The translations under genes and the position numbers were made by a program. From Variovorax paradoxus (GTDB taxonomy: Bacteria; Pseudomonadota; Gammaproteobacteria; Burkholderiales; Burkholderiaceae_C), in contig NZ_JAGGNV010000021.1 of NCBI RefSeq assembly GCF_018614955.1, forward strand, positions 1 through 63,710: a DNA stretch of 63,710 bases. Reading direction: 5' to 3'. Positions within the stretch are counted from its first letter, which is position 1; every line of letters starts with the position of its first letter. Below the pieces are notes generated by a model, which searched no databases, was not told the origin of the DNA, and saw only the letters and a program-made list of their open reading frames with translations. Positions 19,837 to 28,473 of this stretch are shown in pieces.

Positions 19837-21465
19837 ATGAGCGACACCACCTTCGACTACATCGTCATAGGCGCCGGCACCGCCGGCGCGCTGATGGCTA
19901 ATCGCCTCAGCGCCGACAAGCAATGCCGCGTGCTCCTGATCGAGGCCGGCCGCAAGGACGACTACCACTGGATCCACATTCCGGTGGGCTACCTCTACTG
20001 CATCGGCAATCCGCGCACCGACTGGCTCTACAGCACCGAGCCCGATGCCGGCCTCAACGGCCGCACGCTGCGCTATCCGCGCGGCAAGACGCTGGGCGGA
20101 TCGTCTTCCATCAACGGCATGATCTACATGCGCGGCCAGTCGCGCGACTACGAGCAGTGGGCCGCGCTCACCGGCGACGACAGCTGGCGCTGGGACAACG
20201 TGCTGCCCGCCTTCAAGAAGCACGAGGACTACTACCTCGGCGCCGACGAGATGCACGGCGCCGGCGGCGAATGGCGGGTCGAGAAGCAGCGCCTGCGCTG
20301 GGACATCCTGGATGCCTTCGCCGAGGCCGCGCAGCAAACCGGCATTCCGCATTCGACGGACTTCAACCGCGGCAGCAACGAAGGCGTGGGCTATTTCCAG
20401 GTCAACCAGAAGAACGGCTGGCGCTGGAACACGGCCAAGGCCTTCCTGCGCCCGACCTGCTACGGCCGCCCCAACTTCGAGCTGTGGACCGGTGCCCAGG
20501 TCTCGCGCCTCGTCATCGACACCCGGCCCGACGGCAGCCGGCGCTGCACCGGCGCCCAGGTGTGGGACGGCCACGAGATGGTGCTGGCGCATGCAACACG
20601 CGAAGTGATCCTCTGCGCCGGCAGCATCGGCTCGCCGCAGATCCTGCAGCTCTCGGGCATCGGGCCGGCCGAGCTGCTGCGCCGTCATGGCATCGACGTC
20701 GTGCTCGATGCGCCGGGCGTCGGCGCCAATCTTCAGGACCATCTGCAGATCCGCGCGGTCTACAAGATCAAGGATGCGCCCACGCTCAACGTGCTGGCCT
20801 CCTCCTCCTACGGCAAGGTGAAGATCGGCCTCGAATACCTGTGGAAACGCAGCGGCCCGATGAGCATGGCGCCCTCGCAGCTCGGCGCCTTCACGCGCAG
20901 CTCGCCCGAGCACGAATGGCCGAACCTCGAATACCACGTGCAGCCGCTCTCGCTCGATGCCTTCGGTGAGCCGCTGCACGCCTTTGCGGCCTTCACCGCC
21001 AGCGTGTGCAACCTGAACCCGACCAGCCGCGGCACGGTGCACATCAAGAGCCACCGCTTCCAGGACGCGCCCGCGATCGCGCCGCACTACCTGAGCACCG
21101 ACGAAGACCGCAAGGTGGCGGCCGATTCGCTGCGCGTCACGCGCCGCATCGCGGCCCAGCCGGCGCTCGCGAAGTACGCGCCGGAGGAATGGAAGCCGGG
21201 CCTTCAGTACCAGAGCGACGAGGAGCTCGCGCGCCTGGCCGGCGACATCGCGACCACCATCTTCCATCCGGTCGGCACCACCAAGATGGGCGCCGACGGC
21301 GATCCGATGGCGGTGCTCGACTCGCGCCTGCGCGTGCGCGGCATCGACGGCCTGCGCGTGGTGGACGCCGGCGCGATGCCGACCATCACGAGCGGCAACA
21401 CCAACAGCCCGACCTTGATGATGGCGGAGAAGGCGGCCGGCTGGATCCTCGAGTCGGCGCGCTGA
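19837..21465 (+). CDS. GMC family FAD oxidoreductase (choline-dehydrogenase-like)
   Basis: This 542-residue flavoenzyme has the FAD-binding VIGAGTAGALMANRLS at the N-terminus, GMC signature 1 (GGSSSINGMIYMRG) near residue 88 and signature 2 (GSIGSPQILQLSGIGP) near 265. The catalytic His is in FHPVGTTKMG and the C-terminal Asn in SGNTNSP. It oxidises an alcohol to an aldehyde or ketone with FAD; BetA and alcohol dehydrogenase AlkJ are relatives. No betaine gene is adjacent, so the substrate is open. The start is the Met of MSDTTFDY. Confidence 0.92.
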   Translation: MSDTTFDYIVIGAGTAGALMANRLSADKQCRVLLIEAGRKDDYHWIHIPVGYLYCIGNPRTDWLYSTEPDAGLNGRTLRYPRGKTLGGSSSINGMIYMRGQSRDYEQWAALTGDDSWRWDNVLPAFKKHEDYYLGADEMHGAGGEWRVEKQRLRWDILDAFAEAAQQTGIPHSTDFNRGSNEGVGYFQVNQKNGWRWNTAKAFLRPTCYGRPNFELWTGAQVSRLVIDTRPDGSRRCTGAQVWDGHEMVLAHATREVILCAGSIGSPQILQLSGIGPAELLRRHGIDVVLDAPGVGANLQDHLQIRAVYKIKDAPTLNVLASSSYGKVKIGLEYLWKRSGPMSMAPSQLGAFTRSSPEHEWPNLEYHVQPLSLDAFGEPLHAFAAFTASVCNLNPTSRGTVHIKSHRFQDAPAIAPHYLSTDEDRKVAADSLRVTRRIAAQPALAKYAPEEWKPGLQYQSDEELARLAGDIATTIFHPVGTTKMGADGDPMAVLDSRLRVRGIDGLRVVDAGAMPTITSGNTNSPTLMMAEKAAGWILESAR

Positions 21466-21479
21466 TCTCTTTCCAGGCC

Positions 21480-21557
21480 GCCGCCGGGCCGCCCCAAGGC
21501 GGCCGGGCCTCCCCCTCGGGGGGTGGCGAAGCACACGAAGTGGCAAGCCGGGGGGCC
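21480..21557 (+). repeat. Dispersed GC-rich palindromic repeat, copy A
   Basis: This is an intergenic element with the pattern GCCGGGCCGCCCCAAG, CCCCCTCGGGGGG and GGCGAAGCACACGAAGTGG. It fills the space between convergent genes and ends directly at the stop codon of the minus-strand gene at 21559. Related copies lie at 37121-37198 and 48731-48803, with a shorter variant at 25501-25547. The internal CCCCCTCGGGGGG can form a stem. Confidence 0.7.
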
Positions 21558-21558
21558 G

Positions 21559-22626
21559 TTACCTTTCGATGGTCTTGTTCCAGCGCGCATTCCAGGCGGG
21601 CCGGTTGGCGTTGATGCTCTCCCAATCGATCGTCACGGCGTTCTTCATCCACTTGTTGATCTCCGCCACCTGCGCCGCGCCCTCGCCCACCGCGGGCGCC
21701 TTGGGGTTGGTCGGGATCTGGCTGCCGAACTGAAGCACGTTGGCCTGCGCCAGCGGGCTCAGCAGGAACTCGGCCAGCTTCTGCGCCAACTCGGGCTCGC
21801 CGTTGTTGGCGATCACGCACTGCCCCACCATCAGCACCACCGAGCCCTCCTTGGGCTGCGCGTACTCCACCGGAATGCCCTTGACCTTCAGCGCGGCCAC
21901 CGCGGTGGGCGTCAGCGGAAACAGCGCGGCCTCGCCGGTCTGCACCATCTCGGAAATCTTGGCCGAGCTCGGGATGTACTCGAGCACGTTGGGGCCGATG
22001 GTGGTGGGCCAGGCCTTGAAGCCGGGCTCGACGTTCTTGTCGTTGCCGCCCTGGATGCGGTTGAACATCAGGAAGCCGTGCAGGCCGAAGGACGACGAGG
22101 ACATCGACTGGAACACCACCTTGCCCTTGAACTTGGGATCGGCCAGGTCCATCCAGGAGGTGGGCGCCGCCCAGCCCTTCTCGGCGAACATCTTCTTGTT
22201 GTAGGCGAGACCGGTCATGCCCAGGCTGACGCCGCTGGCCATGTCGTCCTTGAAACGGGCCGCCGGGTAGATGTCGTTGAGCGCCGCGCTCGGGCGCTGC
22301 TTCTGGCACAGGCCCATGCCGATGGCGCGCACCATGATGCCGTCGTCCAGGAACATCACGTGCATCTGCGGCTTGTCCTTGTTGGCTTGCGCCTTGGCCA
22401 GGATGTCCGACGAGGTGCCGGGCACCACCACCACCTTCACGTTGTTCGCCTTCTCGAAGGCCGGGAACACGTACTGCGTGTACGCCTTCTCCATGGTGCC
22501 GCCGTTCATGCCGATGTACAGCGTCTTGGTCTGGGCGCTGGCCGCACCGCTCGCGGCCAGCGCCGCGGCGGTGGCCACGGCGAGAAGTGCGCGGCGGATC
22601 GATGGGGGTTGGCAAGAACGGGGCAT
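21559..22626 (-). CDS. Spermidine/putrescine-type ABC transporter substrate-binding protein
   Basis: This 355-residue periplasmic binding protein has a signal peptide cleaved after GAASA near residue 26. It shows the PotD/AfuA cluster pattern: an LYIGMNGGTMEKAY start, then the GMTGLAYNKKMF and PKFKGKVVFQS segments. It would capture a polyamine, opine or amino-acid-like compound for the two permeases at 25555-27202. Unusually it is the last gene of the operon, after the dehydrogenase subunits. The start is the Met of MPRSCQPP. Confidence 0.9.
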   Translation of the reverse strand: MPRSCQPPSIRRALLAVATAAALAASGAASAQTKTLYIGMNGGTMEKAYTQYVFPAFEKANNVKVVVVPGTSSDILAKAQANKDKPQMHVMFLDDGIMVRAIGMGLCQKQRPSAALNDIYPAARFKDDMASGVSLGMTGLAYNKKMFAEKGWAAPTSWMDLADPKFKGKVVFQSMSSSSFGLHGFLMFNRIQGGNDKNVEPGFKAWPTTIGPNVLEYIPSSAKISEMVQTGEAALFPLTPTAVAALKVKGIPVEYAQPKEGSVVLMVGQCVIANNGEPELAQKLAEFLLSPLAQANVLQFGSQIPTNPKAPAVGEGAAQVAEINKWMKNAVTIDWESINANRPAWNARWNKTIER

Positions 22627-22660
22627 GGTGGGTTCCTTTGAGAGTGGGGTGGAGGAAACT

Positions 22661-23803
22661 TCAATGAGCCGTTGCGGGCACGGCGGCTTCGACGGAAAGG
22701 AAGCGCTCGATGGCAAAGGCTTCGATGGGCGTGCTGCTGTGCCCGTCGCGCGCGAGTTCGGCCAGCACCTCGCCCGCGGCCGGGCCGATCTGGAAGCCGG
22801 CGCCGGAAAAGCCGAAGCCGTGGATCAGGCCCGGCGTGGTCGCGCTCAAGCCCAGCACCGGCTGGCGGTCGGGCAGATAGCCTTCGGTGCCGCTCCAGGT
22901 GCGGATGAAGCTGGCGTGGCGCAGCACAGGCAGCAGCTCGATCGCCTGCACCGCCAGCGCGGCGATGGCATCGCGGCCGGCGCGCGCGCGATCCGCATCC
23001 AAGGCCAGGCCGGCGCCGCCGCCCAGCACCAGGTTGCCGCGCTTCACCTGGCGGCAATAGACGCCGCCGCCTTCCACGCCGAGGCTCCAGTCCATGAAAT
23101 AAGGCAGCGGCTCGGTCACCACCATCGTCGGATGGCCGGACCGCAGCGGCACGGTCTCGCCGAAGCGGGCGGCGACGGCACCGGCCCAGGCGCCGGCGCA
23201 GTTGAGCATCACGGGTGCACGCACTTCCAGCGCGTTGCCCGAACGCAGCGTGAAGAGCTGGCCGTCGTGCGCCACCTCGTCGAGCGGGGTGCGCTCGAAG
23301 ATCTGCGCGCCCGCGCGCTGCGCCGCACGTGCGAAGGCCGGCGACACCAGCCGGGGATTGGCCTGCCCGTCTTCCACGCACAGCGAGCCGCCGAGCGCCC
23401 TGTCGCCCAGCCACGGGCAGCGCTCGCGCAGGCGCGCCCCCGACAGCAGCTCGATGCCGAGGTCGAAATCGCGGCTCGCGTCGCGGTAGTGCTCCAGCGA
23501 GGCCAGGTCGGCCTCGCTGCGGGCGATCTTGAAATGGCCGGAGCGCAGGTACTCGCCATCGGTGCCGATCAGTTCCGGCAGCCGGCCCCAGATGCGATGG
23601 GCCCGCTGCGCCAGCGGCAACTGGGAGAGCGGCCGGCCCTGGCGCCGCACGCCACCATAGTTCACGCCGCTGGAACGCGAGCCGCACAGGTCGCGCTCCA
23701 AGAGCGCCACCTGCAGCCCCATGCGCCGCAGCGCCAATGCGGCGGAAGCGCCGACGATGCCGCCGCCGACGATGGCCACATCGGTCTTCAGCGTTTGCTT
23801 CAT
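22661..23803 (-). CDS. FAD-dependent oxidoreductase, DAO family (HcnC/LhpB-like subunit)
   Basis: This 380-residue flavoprotein has the dinucleotide motif VAIVGGGIVGASAA at residues 8-21 and the D-amino-acid-oxidase fold, with GVNYGGVRRQGRP near residue 52 and HGFGFSGAGFQIGP near the C-terminus. It is probably the catalytic subunit of a three-part amine dehydrogenase together with the next two upstream genes, as in HCN synthase (HcnABC), opine oxidases and D-hydroxyproline dehydrogenase. Its start overlaps the upstream stop by four bases. The substrate is not known; the importer context argues for an imported amino acid or opine. Confidence 0.85.
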   Translation of the reverse strand: MKQTLKTDVAIVGGGIVGASAALALRRMGLQVALLERDLCGSRSSGVNYGGVRRQGRPLSQLPLAQRAHRIWGRLPELIGTDGEYLRSGHFKIARSEADLASLEHYRDASRDFDLGIELLSGARLRERCPWLGDRALGGSLCVEDGQANPRLVSPAFARAAQRAGAQIFERTPLDEVAHDGQLFTLRSGNALEVRAPVMLNCAGAWAGAVAARFGETVPLRSGHPTMVVTEPLPYFMDWSLGVEGGGVYCRQVKRGNLVLGGGAGLALDADRARAGRDAIAALAVQAIELLPVLRHASFIRTWSGTEGYLPDRQPVLGLSATTPGLIHGFGFSGAGFQIGPAAGEVLAELARDGHSSTPIEAFAIERFLSVEAAVPATAH

Positions 23804-25197
23804 GCGGCCGCTCCTTCGGCAGGCGCGCTCGCCAGCTGGATCGGGATCGGCTTGATCGGCGCCTGCCCGCGCAGCCGGCCCACCTGCGCGAGCGGCTGGC
23901 CACTCGCGTGCGCGAGGATTTCCGCCGCGGCCGCGCCGCACATGCGGCCCTGGCAGCGGCCCATGCCGACGCGGGACAAGGCCTTGAGGCGGTTCATCTC
24001 GTCGGCGCCGCAGGTGCGCACGGTCTCGCGCAGCTCACCGGCGGTGACGTTCTCGCAGCGGCACACCACCAGCGCGTCTGGCGCGCGGGCCGCCCAATCC
24101 TGCGGAAAGGGAAAGGCGCGCTCCAGGCCGCGGCGAAACCCGACGAGCTTGTCGAGCTTGCGTTCCAGCGCCTGTGCGCGGGCGGTGTCCACCTTCACTC
24201 CATGGTCGGCCAGGAGCGCCAGCGCAGCGCGCTCGCCGGCCCATTCGGCCGCATCGGCGCCCATGATGCCGGCGCCATCGCCTGCCAGATAGACGCCGGC
24301 CACGCTGGAACGGCCGGCCGCATCGCGCTCGGGCAGATGCGCGCGCTGCAGCGGCGCGAAGGCGAAGCGGCAGCCCAGCAAGTCGGCCAGCTGCGTTTCG
24401 GAACGCAAGGCGTAGCCGAAGCCGACGGCGTCGCATTCGAGCGTTTGTTCGCGCGTGCCGTCGTGCCAGGAGACGCCGCCGACGCGCGCATCGCCCAGCA
24501 CCCGCAGCGGCCGGACGCCGCCATGCAGCAGCACGCCGTGGGCGCGCAGCCAGGCCACGTAGTAGAGCCCCTTGAGGAACACGGCCGGCTGCGAGAGCAG
24601 CGCCGGCACGGCGGCGAACTGGTCGGCGAAGCGCGCGGTGTCGAGCACTGCCGCCACCTCGACGCCGGCCTTCGCGTATTGGTAGGCCACCAGGTAGAGC
24701 AGCGGGCCGGTGCCCATGAAGACCACGCGCCGGCCGATCGCGCAGCCCTGGAATTTGAGCGCCACCTGTGCGCCGCCGAGGGTGTAGACGCCGGGCAGCG
24801 TCCAGCCGGGCACGGGCAGCACGCGGTCGGTCGCGCCGGTCGCCACGATCAGCTGACGATAGGGCACGCTGCGCGTGGTGCGGCTCGGGCCGTGCAGCAC
24901 GTCGAGCAGGCCGCCGTGGGCGTTCCACACCAGGCTGTCGGGCTGGTAGTCGATACGGTCCTGCAGCCCGTCCAACGCCTCGTGCACGGCGGTGGCGCGC
25001 GCGGCTTCGAAGCCGTACAAGGTCTGGGGTGAACGTGCGAAGTTCGCCGGCGGCCGGCGGTAGATCTGGCCGCCGGCCCGGCCGGCTTCGTCGATCAGCA
25101 CCGGCCGCTGGCCGTGCGCGACCAGCGCCTGCGCCGCGCGCACGCCGGCCGGGCCGGCGCCCACGATCACGGGTTGCAGCAAGGCAGGCGCCGTCAT
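23800..25197 (-). CDS. NAD(P)/FAD-dependent oxidoreductase with C-terminal BFD-type [2Fe-2S] domain (HcnB/OoxA-like subunit)
   Basis: This 465-residue protein begins with an FAD motif VIVGAGPAGVRAAQAL. A second nucleotide-binding motif (FMGTGPLLYLVAYQYA) lies near residue 165, and AGVYLAGDGAGIMG is a flavin-contact segment. The C-terminal 80 residues hold a BFD-like iron-sulfur domain with cysteines in CRCENVT and GRCQGRMC. This is the large FAD/Fe-S subunit found in HcnABC-like, octopine/nopaline oxidase and hydroxyproline dehydrogenase complexes. It overlaps both neighbours by four bases. Confidence 0.88.
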   Translation of the reverse strand: MTAPALLQPVIVGAGPAGVRAAQALVAHGQRPVLIDEAGRAGGQIYRRPPANFARSPQTLYGFEAARATAVHEALDGLQDRIDYQPDSLVWNAHGGLLDVLHGPSRTTRSVPYRQLIVATGATDRVLPVPGWTLPGVYTLGGAQVALKFQGCAIGRRVVFMGTGPLLYLVAYQYAKAGVEVAAVLDTARFADQFAAVPALLSQPAVFLKGLYYVAWLRAHGVLLHGGVRPLRVLGDARVGGVSWHDGTREQTLECDAVGFGYALRSETQLADLLGCRFAFAPLQRAHLPERDAAGRSSVAGVYLAGDGAGIMGADAAEWAGERAALALLADHGVKVDTARAQALERKLDKLVGFRRGLERAFPFPQDWAARAPDALVVCRCENVTAGELRETVRTCGADEMNRLKALSRVGMGRCQGRMCGAAAAEILAHASGQPLAQVGRLRGQAPIKPIPIQLASAPAEGAAA

Positions 25198-25493
25198 GCA
25201 GGCTCCCCGCCGGTGAGCAAGGCCATGCCGGGTTCGATGAAGGTGGAGCAGGCGCGCAGCCGGGCGCCATCGGCCGTCAGGATCCAGCAGTCCTGGCAGG
25301 CGCCCATCATGCAGAAGCCCGCGCGCGGCGCGCCGCTGAATTCGTTGCGGCGCAGCTGGCTGCACTGGGTCAGCACGGCGGTCAGCACCGTGTCGCCGGC
25401 CATCGCATGCGCCGGCTGGCCGTCGAGCGTGAAGGCCACGGCCGCACGGCCGGCCTCGGCCACACGGTGCAGAAGCGCCTTGCTCGTGCTCAT
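25194..25493 (-). CDS. Small (2Fe-2S) ferredoxin-like subunit (HcnA-like)
   Basis: This 99-residue protein has the plant-ferredoxin-like segment GFCMMGACQDCW followed by a distal Cys in RACST; an upstream Cys lies in TQCSQLRR. The family is the Fer2_4 domain that forms the small subunit of HcnABC, sarcosine-oxidase-like and opine oxidase complexes. It would pass electrons from the flavoproteins. It is first of the three dehydrogenase genes, and its stop overlaps the next gene by four bases. A short repeat separates it from the permease gene upstream. Confidence 0.88.
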   Translation of the reverse strand: MSTSKALLHRVAEAGRAAVAFTLDGQPAHAMAGDTVLTAVLTQCSQLRRNEFSGAPRAGFCMMGACQDCWILTADGARLRACSTFIEPGMALLTGGEPA

Positions 25494-25500
25494 TGAAATA

Positions 25501-25547
25501 CCCCCGTGCTTCGCACTGCGGTGCGAGCTTGCTTGGGGCGGCCCGGC
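25501..25547 (-). repeat. Short variant of the dispersed palindromic repeat (copy D)
   Basis: On the minus strand this reads GCCGGGCCGCCCCAAGC, then a GCTCGCACCGC/GTGCGAAGC palindrome and GGGGG. It shares the GCCGGGCCGCCCCAAG block with copies at 21480 and 37121 but in the opposite orientation, and lacks the CCCCCTCGGGGGG part. It lies between the stop of the permease gene and the HcnA-like gene, so it is inside a transcribed operon. Confidence 0.5.
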
Positions 25548-25554
25548 GCGGCGC

Positions 25555-26349
25555 TCATCGGCGCCCCACCAGCACGCGGTCCAGCCCGTAGACGCGGTCG
25601 AGCAGCACCATGGCGCAGGCCGTCACCGCCACCATCAGCGCCGACACCGCGGCCATCAGCGGATCGATGGATTCGGTGGCGTACATGTACATGCGCACCG
25701 GCAGCGTCACGGTGCTGGGCGCGGTCACGAAGATCGACATGGTCACCTCGTCGAAGCTGTTGATGAAGGCCAGCATCCAGCCGCCGGTCACGCCCGGCAG
25801 GATCATCGGCAAGGTGATGCGCCTGAACATGGTGGCCTGGCTCGCGCCGAGCGAGAGCGCGGCCTGCTCGGCGCTGCGGTCGAAGCCGACCAGCGCGGCG
25901 ATCACCAGGCGCAGCGTGTAGGGCGTGACGATCAGCGCATGCGCCAGCACCAGCCAGCCGAAGCTGCCGGTGCCGCCGACCAGCGCGAACAGGCGCAGCA
26001 GCGCCACGCCGAGCACCAGGTGCGGAATGATCAGCGGCGAGAGGAACAGGCCGTTGAGGAAGTCGCGCCCCGCGAAGTCGTAGCGCGTGATCGCCATGCC
26101 GGCCGGCACCGCCAGCAGCGTGGCGAGCGTGGCCGAGGCCAGCGCCAGCCACAGGCTGTTCCAGAACGATTGCATGAAGTCGGGGTGCGCAAACACCGCT
26201 TCGAACCAGCGCAGCGAGAAGCGCGTGGTCGGGATGGTGAGCGTGTTCTCGGGCGTGAAGGCGACGATGCACACCACCAGCAGCGGGGCCAGCATGAAGG
26301 CGATGACGAGCGCGTTGAACGCGAGGGCGAGGGGGCCGTTCTTGCTCAT
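25555..26349 (-). CDS. ABC transporter permease, PotC type
   Basis: This 264-residue inner-membrane permease has about six helices. It has the binding-protein-dependent transport signature near residues 160-180 (EQAALSLGASQATMFRRITLP, the EAA loop that contacts the ATPase). The sequence pattern matches the PotC/PotI subfamily. It pairs with the PotB-type permease encoded four bases upstream. Confidence 0.92.
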   Translation of the reverse strand: MSKNGPLALAFNALVIAFMLAPLLVVCIVAFTPENTLTIPTTRFSLRWFEAVFAHPDFMQSFWNSLWLALASATLATLLAVPAGMAITRYDFAGRDFLNGLFLSPLIIPHLVLGVALLRLFALVGGTGSFGWLVLAHALIVTPYTLRLVIAALVGFDRSAEQAALSLGASQATMFRRITLPMILPGVTGGWMLAFINSFDEVTMSIFVTAPSTVTLPVRMYMYATESIDPLMAAVSALMVAVTACAMVLLDRVYGLDRVLVGRR

Positions 26350-26353
26350 CGCC

Positions 26354-27202
26354 CTACCCCAATGCCTTTTTGTAGCGGCCTTCGACCAGCCGGTTGTAGC
26401 TCAGCATGACCACCAGGTTGGCCGCCAGCAGCGTCAGCGCGATGGCCGCGCCGAGCGGCCAGTTGAGCTCGTGCAGGTACTCGTCGTAGACCACGGTCGC
26501 GACCATCTTGAGACGCCGCCCGCCGAGCAGGCCCGGAATGGCGAAGGAGCTGGCCGACAGGCCGAACACGATCAAGCTGCCCGACAGCACGCCCGGCATG
26601 ACCTGCGGCAGCACGACGCGGCGCAGCGTGGTGAAGTGCGAGGCCTTGAGCGAGAGCGCGGCGTTCTCGACGCCCGGATCCAGCTTCTGCAGCGAGGTCC
26701 AGACCGGGATCACCATGAAGGGCAGCATCACGTGCACCAGCGCGATCACCACCGCGGTCTCGGTGTAGAGCATCTTCACCGGGCCGAGGCCGACGAACTT
26801 GAGCATGCCGTTGACCAGGCCCTCGGGCCCGAGCAGCATGCTCCAGCCGAAGGCCCGCACCACCACCGACACCAGGAGCGGCGCCAGGACCACCAGCAGC
26901 AGCACAGAGCGCCACGGGTTGCGCATGCGGCTCAGCACATAGGCCTCGGGGGTGCCGACGAGCACGCAGATCAGTGCCACCAGGCCCGAGATCCAGAAGG
27001 TGCGCCAGAAGATGCCGTGGTAGTAGGAGTCGGTGAACACATGGGTGTAGTGCTCCAGCGTGAACTCGTCCGCCCGGGGTCCGGTGGCGGGGTCGTAGAC
27101 GTTGAAGGACAGCACCGCCGTCAACGCCAGCGGCACCAGCAGCAGCGCGGCGAACAGCAGCAGCGCCGGCCCGGACAGCCACCAGGGCGATGCCTTCTTC
27201 AT
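26354..27202 (-). CDS. ABC transporter permease, PotB type
   Basis: This 282-residue permease begins MKKASPWWLSGPALLLFAAL. It has six helices and an EAA-like loop (ENAALSLKASHFTTLRR) around residue 190. It is the partner of the PotC-type permease and overlaps the preceding ATPase gene by four bases. Together these form a spermidine/putrescine-type importer, whose family also covers opines, GABA and other amines. Confidence 0.92.
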   Translation of the reverse strand: MKKASPWWLSGPALLLFAALLLVPLALTAVLSFNVYDPATGPRADEFTLEHYTHVFTDSYYHGIFWRTFWISGLVALICVLVGTPEAYVLSRMRNPWRSVLLLVVLAPLLVSVVVRAFGWSMLLGPEGLVNGMLKFVGLGPVKMLYTETAVVIALVHVMLPFMVIPVWTSLQKLDPGVENAALSLKASHFTTLRRVVLPQVMPGVLSGSLIVFGLSASSFAIPGLLGGRRLKMVATVVYDEYLHELNWPLGAAIALTLLAANLVVMLSYNRLVEGRYKKALG

Positions 27203-28281
27203 GCGGCCACCCGTTCGGCAGCCGCACTCTCTTCGGCGGGCAGCAGGCGCGTGCAGTGGTCGGGCCAGGCGATGCCGGCCGCGTGGCCTTCGTCCAGCGC
27301 GGGCCGGCCGTCGTTGGGCGACAGCACCATCAGCTCGCCGACCGGTGTCGTCACCGCATAGAGCCACTGGCTGCCGAGGAAGAAGCGCTCGCGCACCGTG
27401 CCGTCGAAGCGGCCGCGGCCCGCGTCCACCAGTTGCAGCTTTTCCGGCCGCACGCTGAGCAGCACCTGTGCGCCGGCCTGGAAGCCGGCGTCGTCCACAT
27501 CGACCGCAAGCGGCCCCAGGTCGACGCGGCTGCGGGTGCCGTTCGCCACCACGCGCCCGGCGAGCAGGTTGGCCTTGCCCACGAAGGTGGAGATGAAGCG
27601 GGTGCGCGGATGTTCGTAGACCCGGTGCGGATGGTCGATCTGCGTGGCGCAGCCGCCTTCCATCACGACCACGCGGTCGCTGATCGACATGGCTTCGCTC
27701 TGGTCGTGCGTGACCATCACCGTCGTGGTGCCCACCTTGCGCTGGATCTGGCGCAGCTCGAACTGCATTTCCTCGCGCAGCTTGGCGTCGAGGTTGGAGA
27801 GCGGCTCGTCCAGGAGCAGCACCGGCGGCTCGATCACCAGGGCGCGGGCCAGCGCCACCCGCTGGCGCTGGCCGCCCGAGAGCTCGCGCGGATAGCGGGT
27901 GGCATGCGGCTCCAGATGCACCAGGGCCAGCGCCTGCGCCACGCGCTCGCGCCGCTCGGCTTTCGGCATCTTGCGCATCTCGAGGCCGAAGCTCACGTTG
28001 TCGGCCACCGTCATGTGCGGAAACAGCGCATAGGTCTGGAACACGATGCCCAGGCCGCGCGTGTTGGCCTTGACGTGCGTGATGTCGCGCCCGGCCAGTT
28101 CGATGCGGCCACTGCTCACGGCCTCGAAGCCCGCCACCATCTGCAGGGTGGTGGTCTTGCCGCAGCCCGAGGGCCCCAGCAGCGAAACGAATTCGCCTTT
28201 CTCCACCGATAGGCTCATGGCCGACACCGCGCAGGTGCTGCCGTAGAACTTGGTCAGCTCGGTGAGCTTGAGAAATGACAT
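27199..28281 (-). CDS. ABC transporter ATP-binding protein, PotA type
   Basis: This 360-residue ATPase has Walker A GPSGCGKTT near residue 38, signature LSGGQRQR near 137 and Walker B VLLLDEPLSNLDAKL. A C-terminal TOBE domain follows (about 280-350), as in PotA/UgpC. It is the first gene of the seven-gene amine operon, 63 nt after the predicted sigma54 transcription start. The start is the Met of MSFLKLTEL; the frame opens eight codons earlier at a less likely start. Confidence 0.93.
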   Translation of the reverse strand: MSFLKLTELTKFYGSTCAVSAMSLSVEKGEFVSLLGPSGCGKTTTLQMVAGFEAVSSGRIELAGRDITHVKANTRGLGIVFQTYALFPHMTVADNVSFGLEMRKMPKAERRERVAQALALVHLEPHATRYPRELSGGQRQRVALARALVIEPPVLLLDEPLSNLDAKLREEMQFELRQIQRKVGTTTVMVTHDQSEAMSISDRVVVMEGGCATQIDHPHRVYEHPRTRFISTFVGKANLLAGRVVANGTRSRVDLGPLAVDVDDAGFQAGAQVLLSVRPEKLQLVDAGRGRFDGTVRERFFLGSQWLYAVTTPVGELMVLSPNDGRPALDEGHAAGIAWPDHCTRLLPAEESAAAERVAA

Positions 28282-28354
28282 GAACAGGCCTTTCGTGGGG
28301 CGCACCCCGATGGGGCGGCAACTGAAGTCTTTCGTTGGAGTCGGTCCACTCTAT

Positions 28355-28370
28355 TGCAACGAACGCGCCA
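28355..28370 (-). promoter_or_regulatory. sigma54-type promoter upstream of the amine transport/dehydrogenase operon
   Basis: On the minus strand the element TGGCGCGTTCGTTGCA has GG and GC dinucleotides spaced by exactly ten bases, the -24/-12 arrangement of RpoN promoters (consensus TGGCACG-N4-TTGCA). Transcription would begin near 28344. It differs from consensus only at the A of GGCAC. It lies in the divergent region between the PotA-type ATPase and the IclR regulator. Confidence 0.6.
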
Positions 28371-28413
28371 GATCACACAGGGTATTTCATTAATCAGAAT
28401 CTTTTTCTTATTT

Positions 28414-28430
28414 ATTCCGTTCAATGGAAT
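28414..28430. promoter_or_regulatory. Possible IclR operator
   Basis: An inverted repeat ATTCC-N7-GGAAT lies 43 bases upstream of the IclR-family start codon, in the divergent intergenic region. Size and position suit autoregulation, but the match to a known IclR site is only general. Confidence 0.3.
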
Positions 28431-28473
28431 TTATGACGTAGACTGGCTGGACAACATTCCACCCTGCACAGGC

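Noticed and set aside
18472..21546. 1024-codon open frame joining mlaE with sequence antisense to the GMC gene
   Set aside because: Only the last 389 codons match MlaE; the rest is antisense shadow of the GMC oxidoreductase.
22661..25493. Hydrogen cyanide synthase hcnABC
   Set aside because: The three-subunit plan is the same, but the genes are embedded in an amine importer operon; cyanide production is not supported by context.
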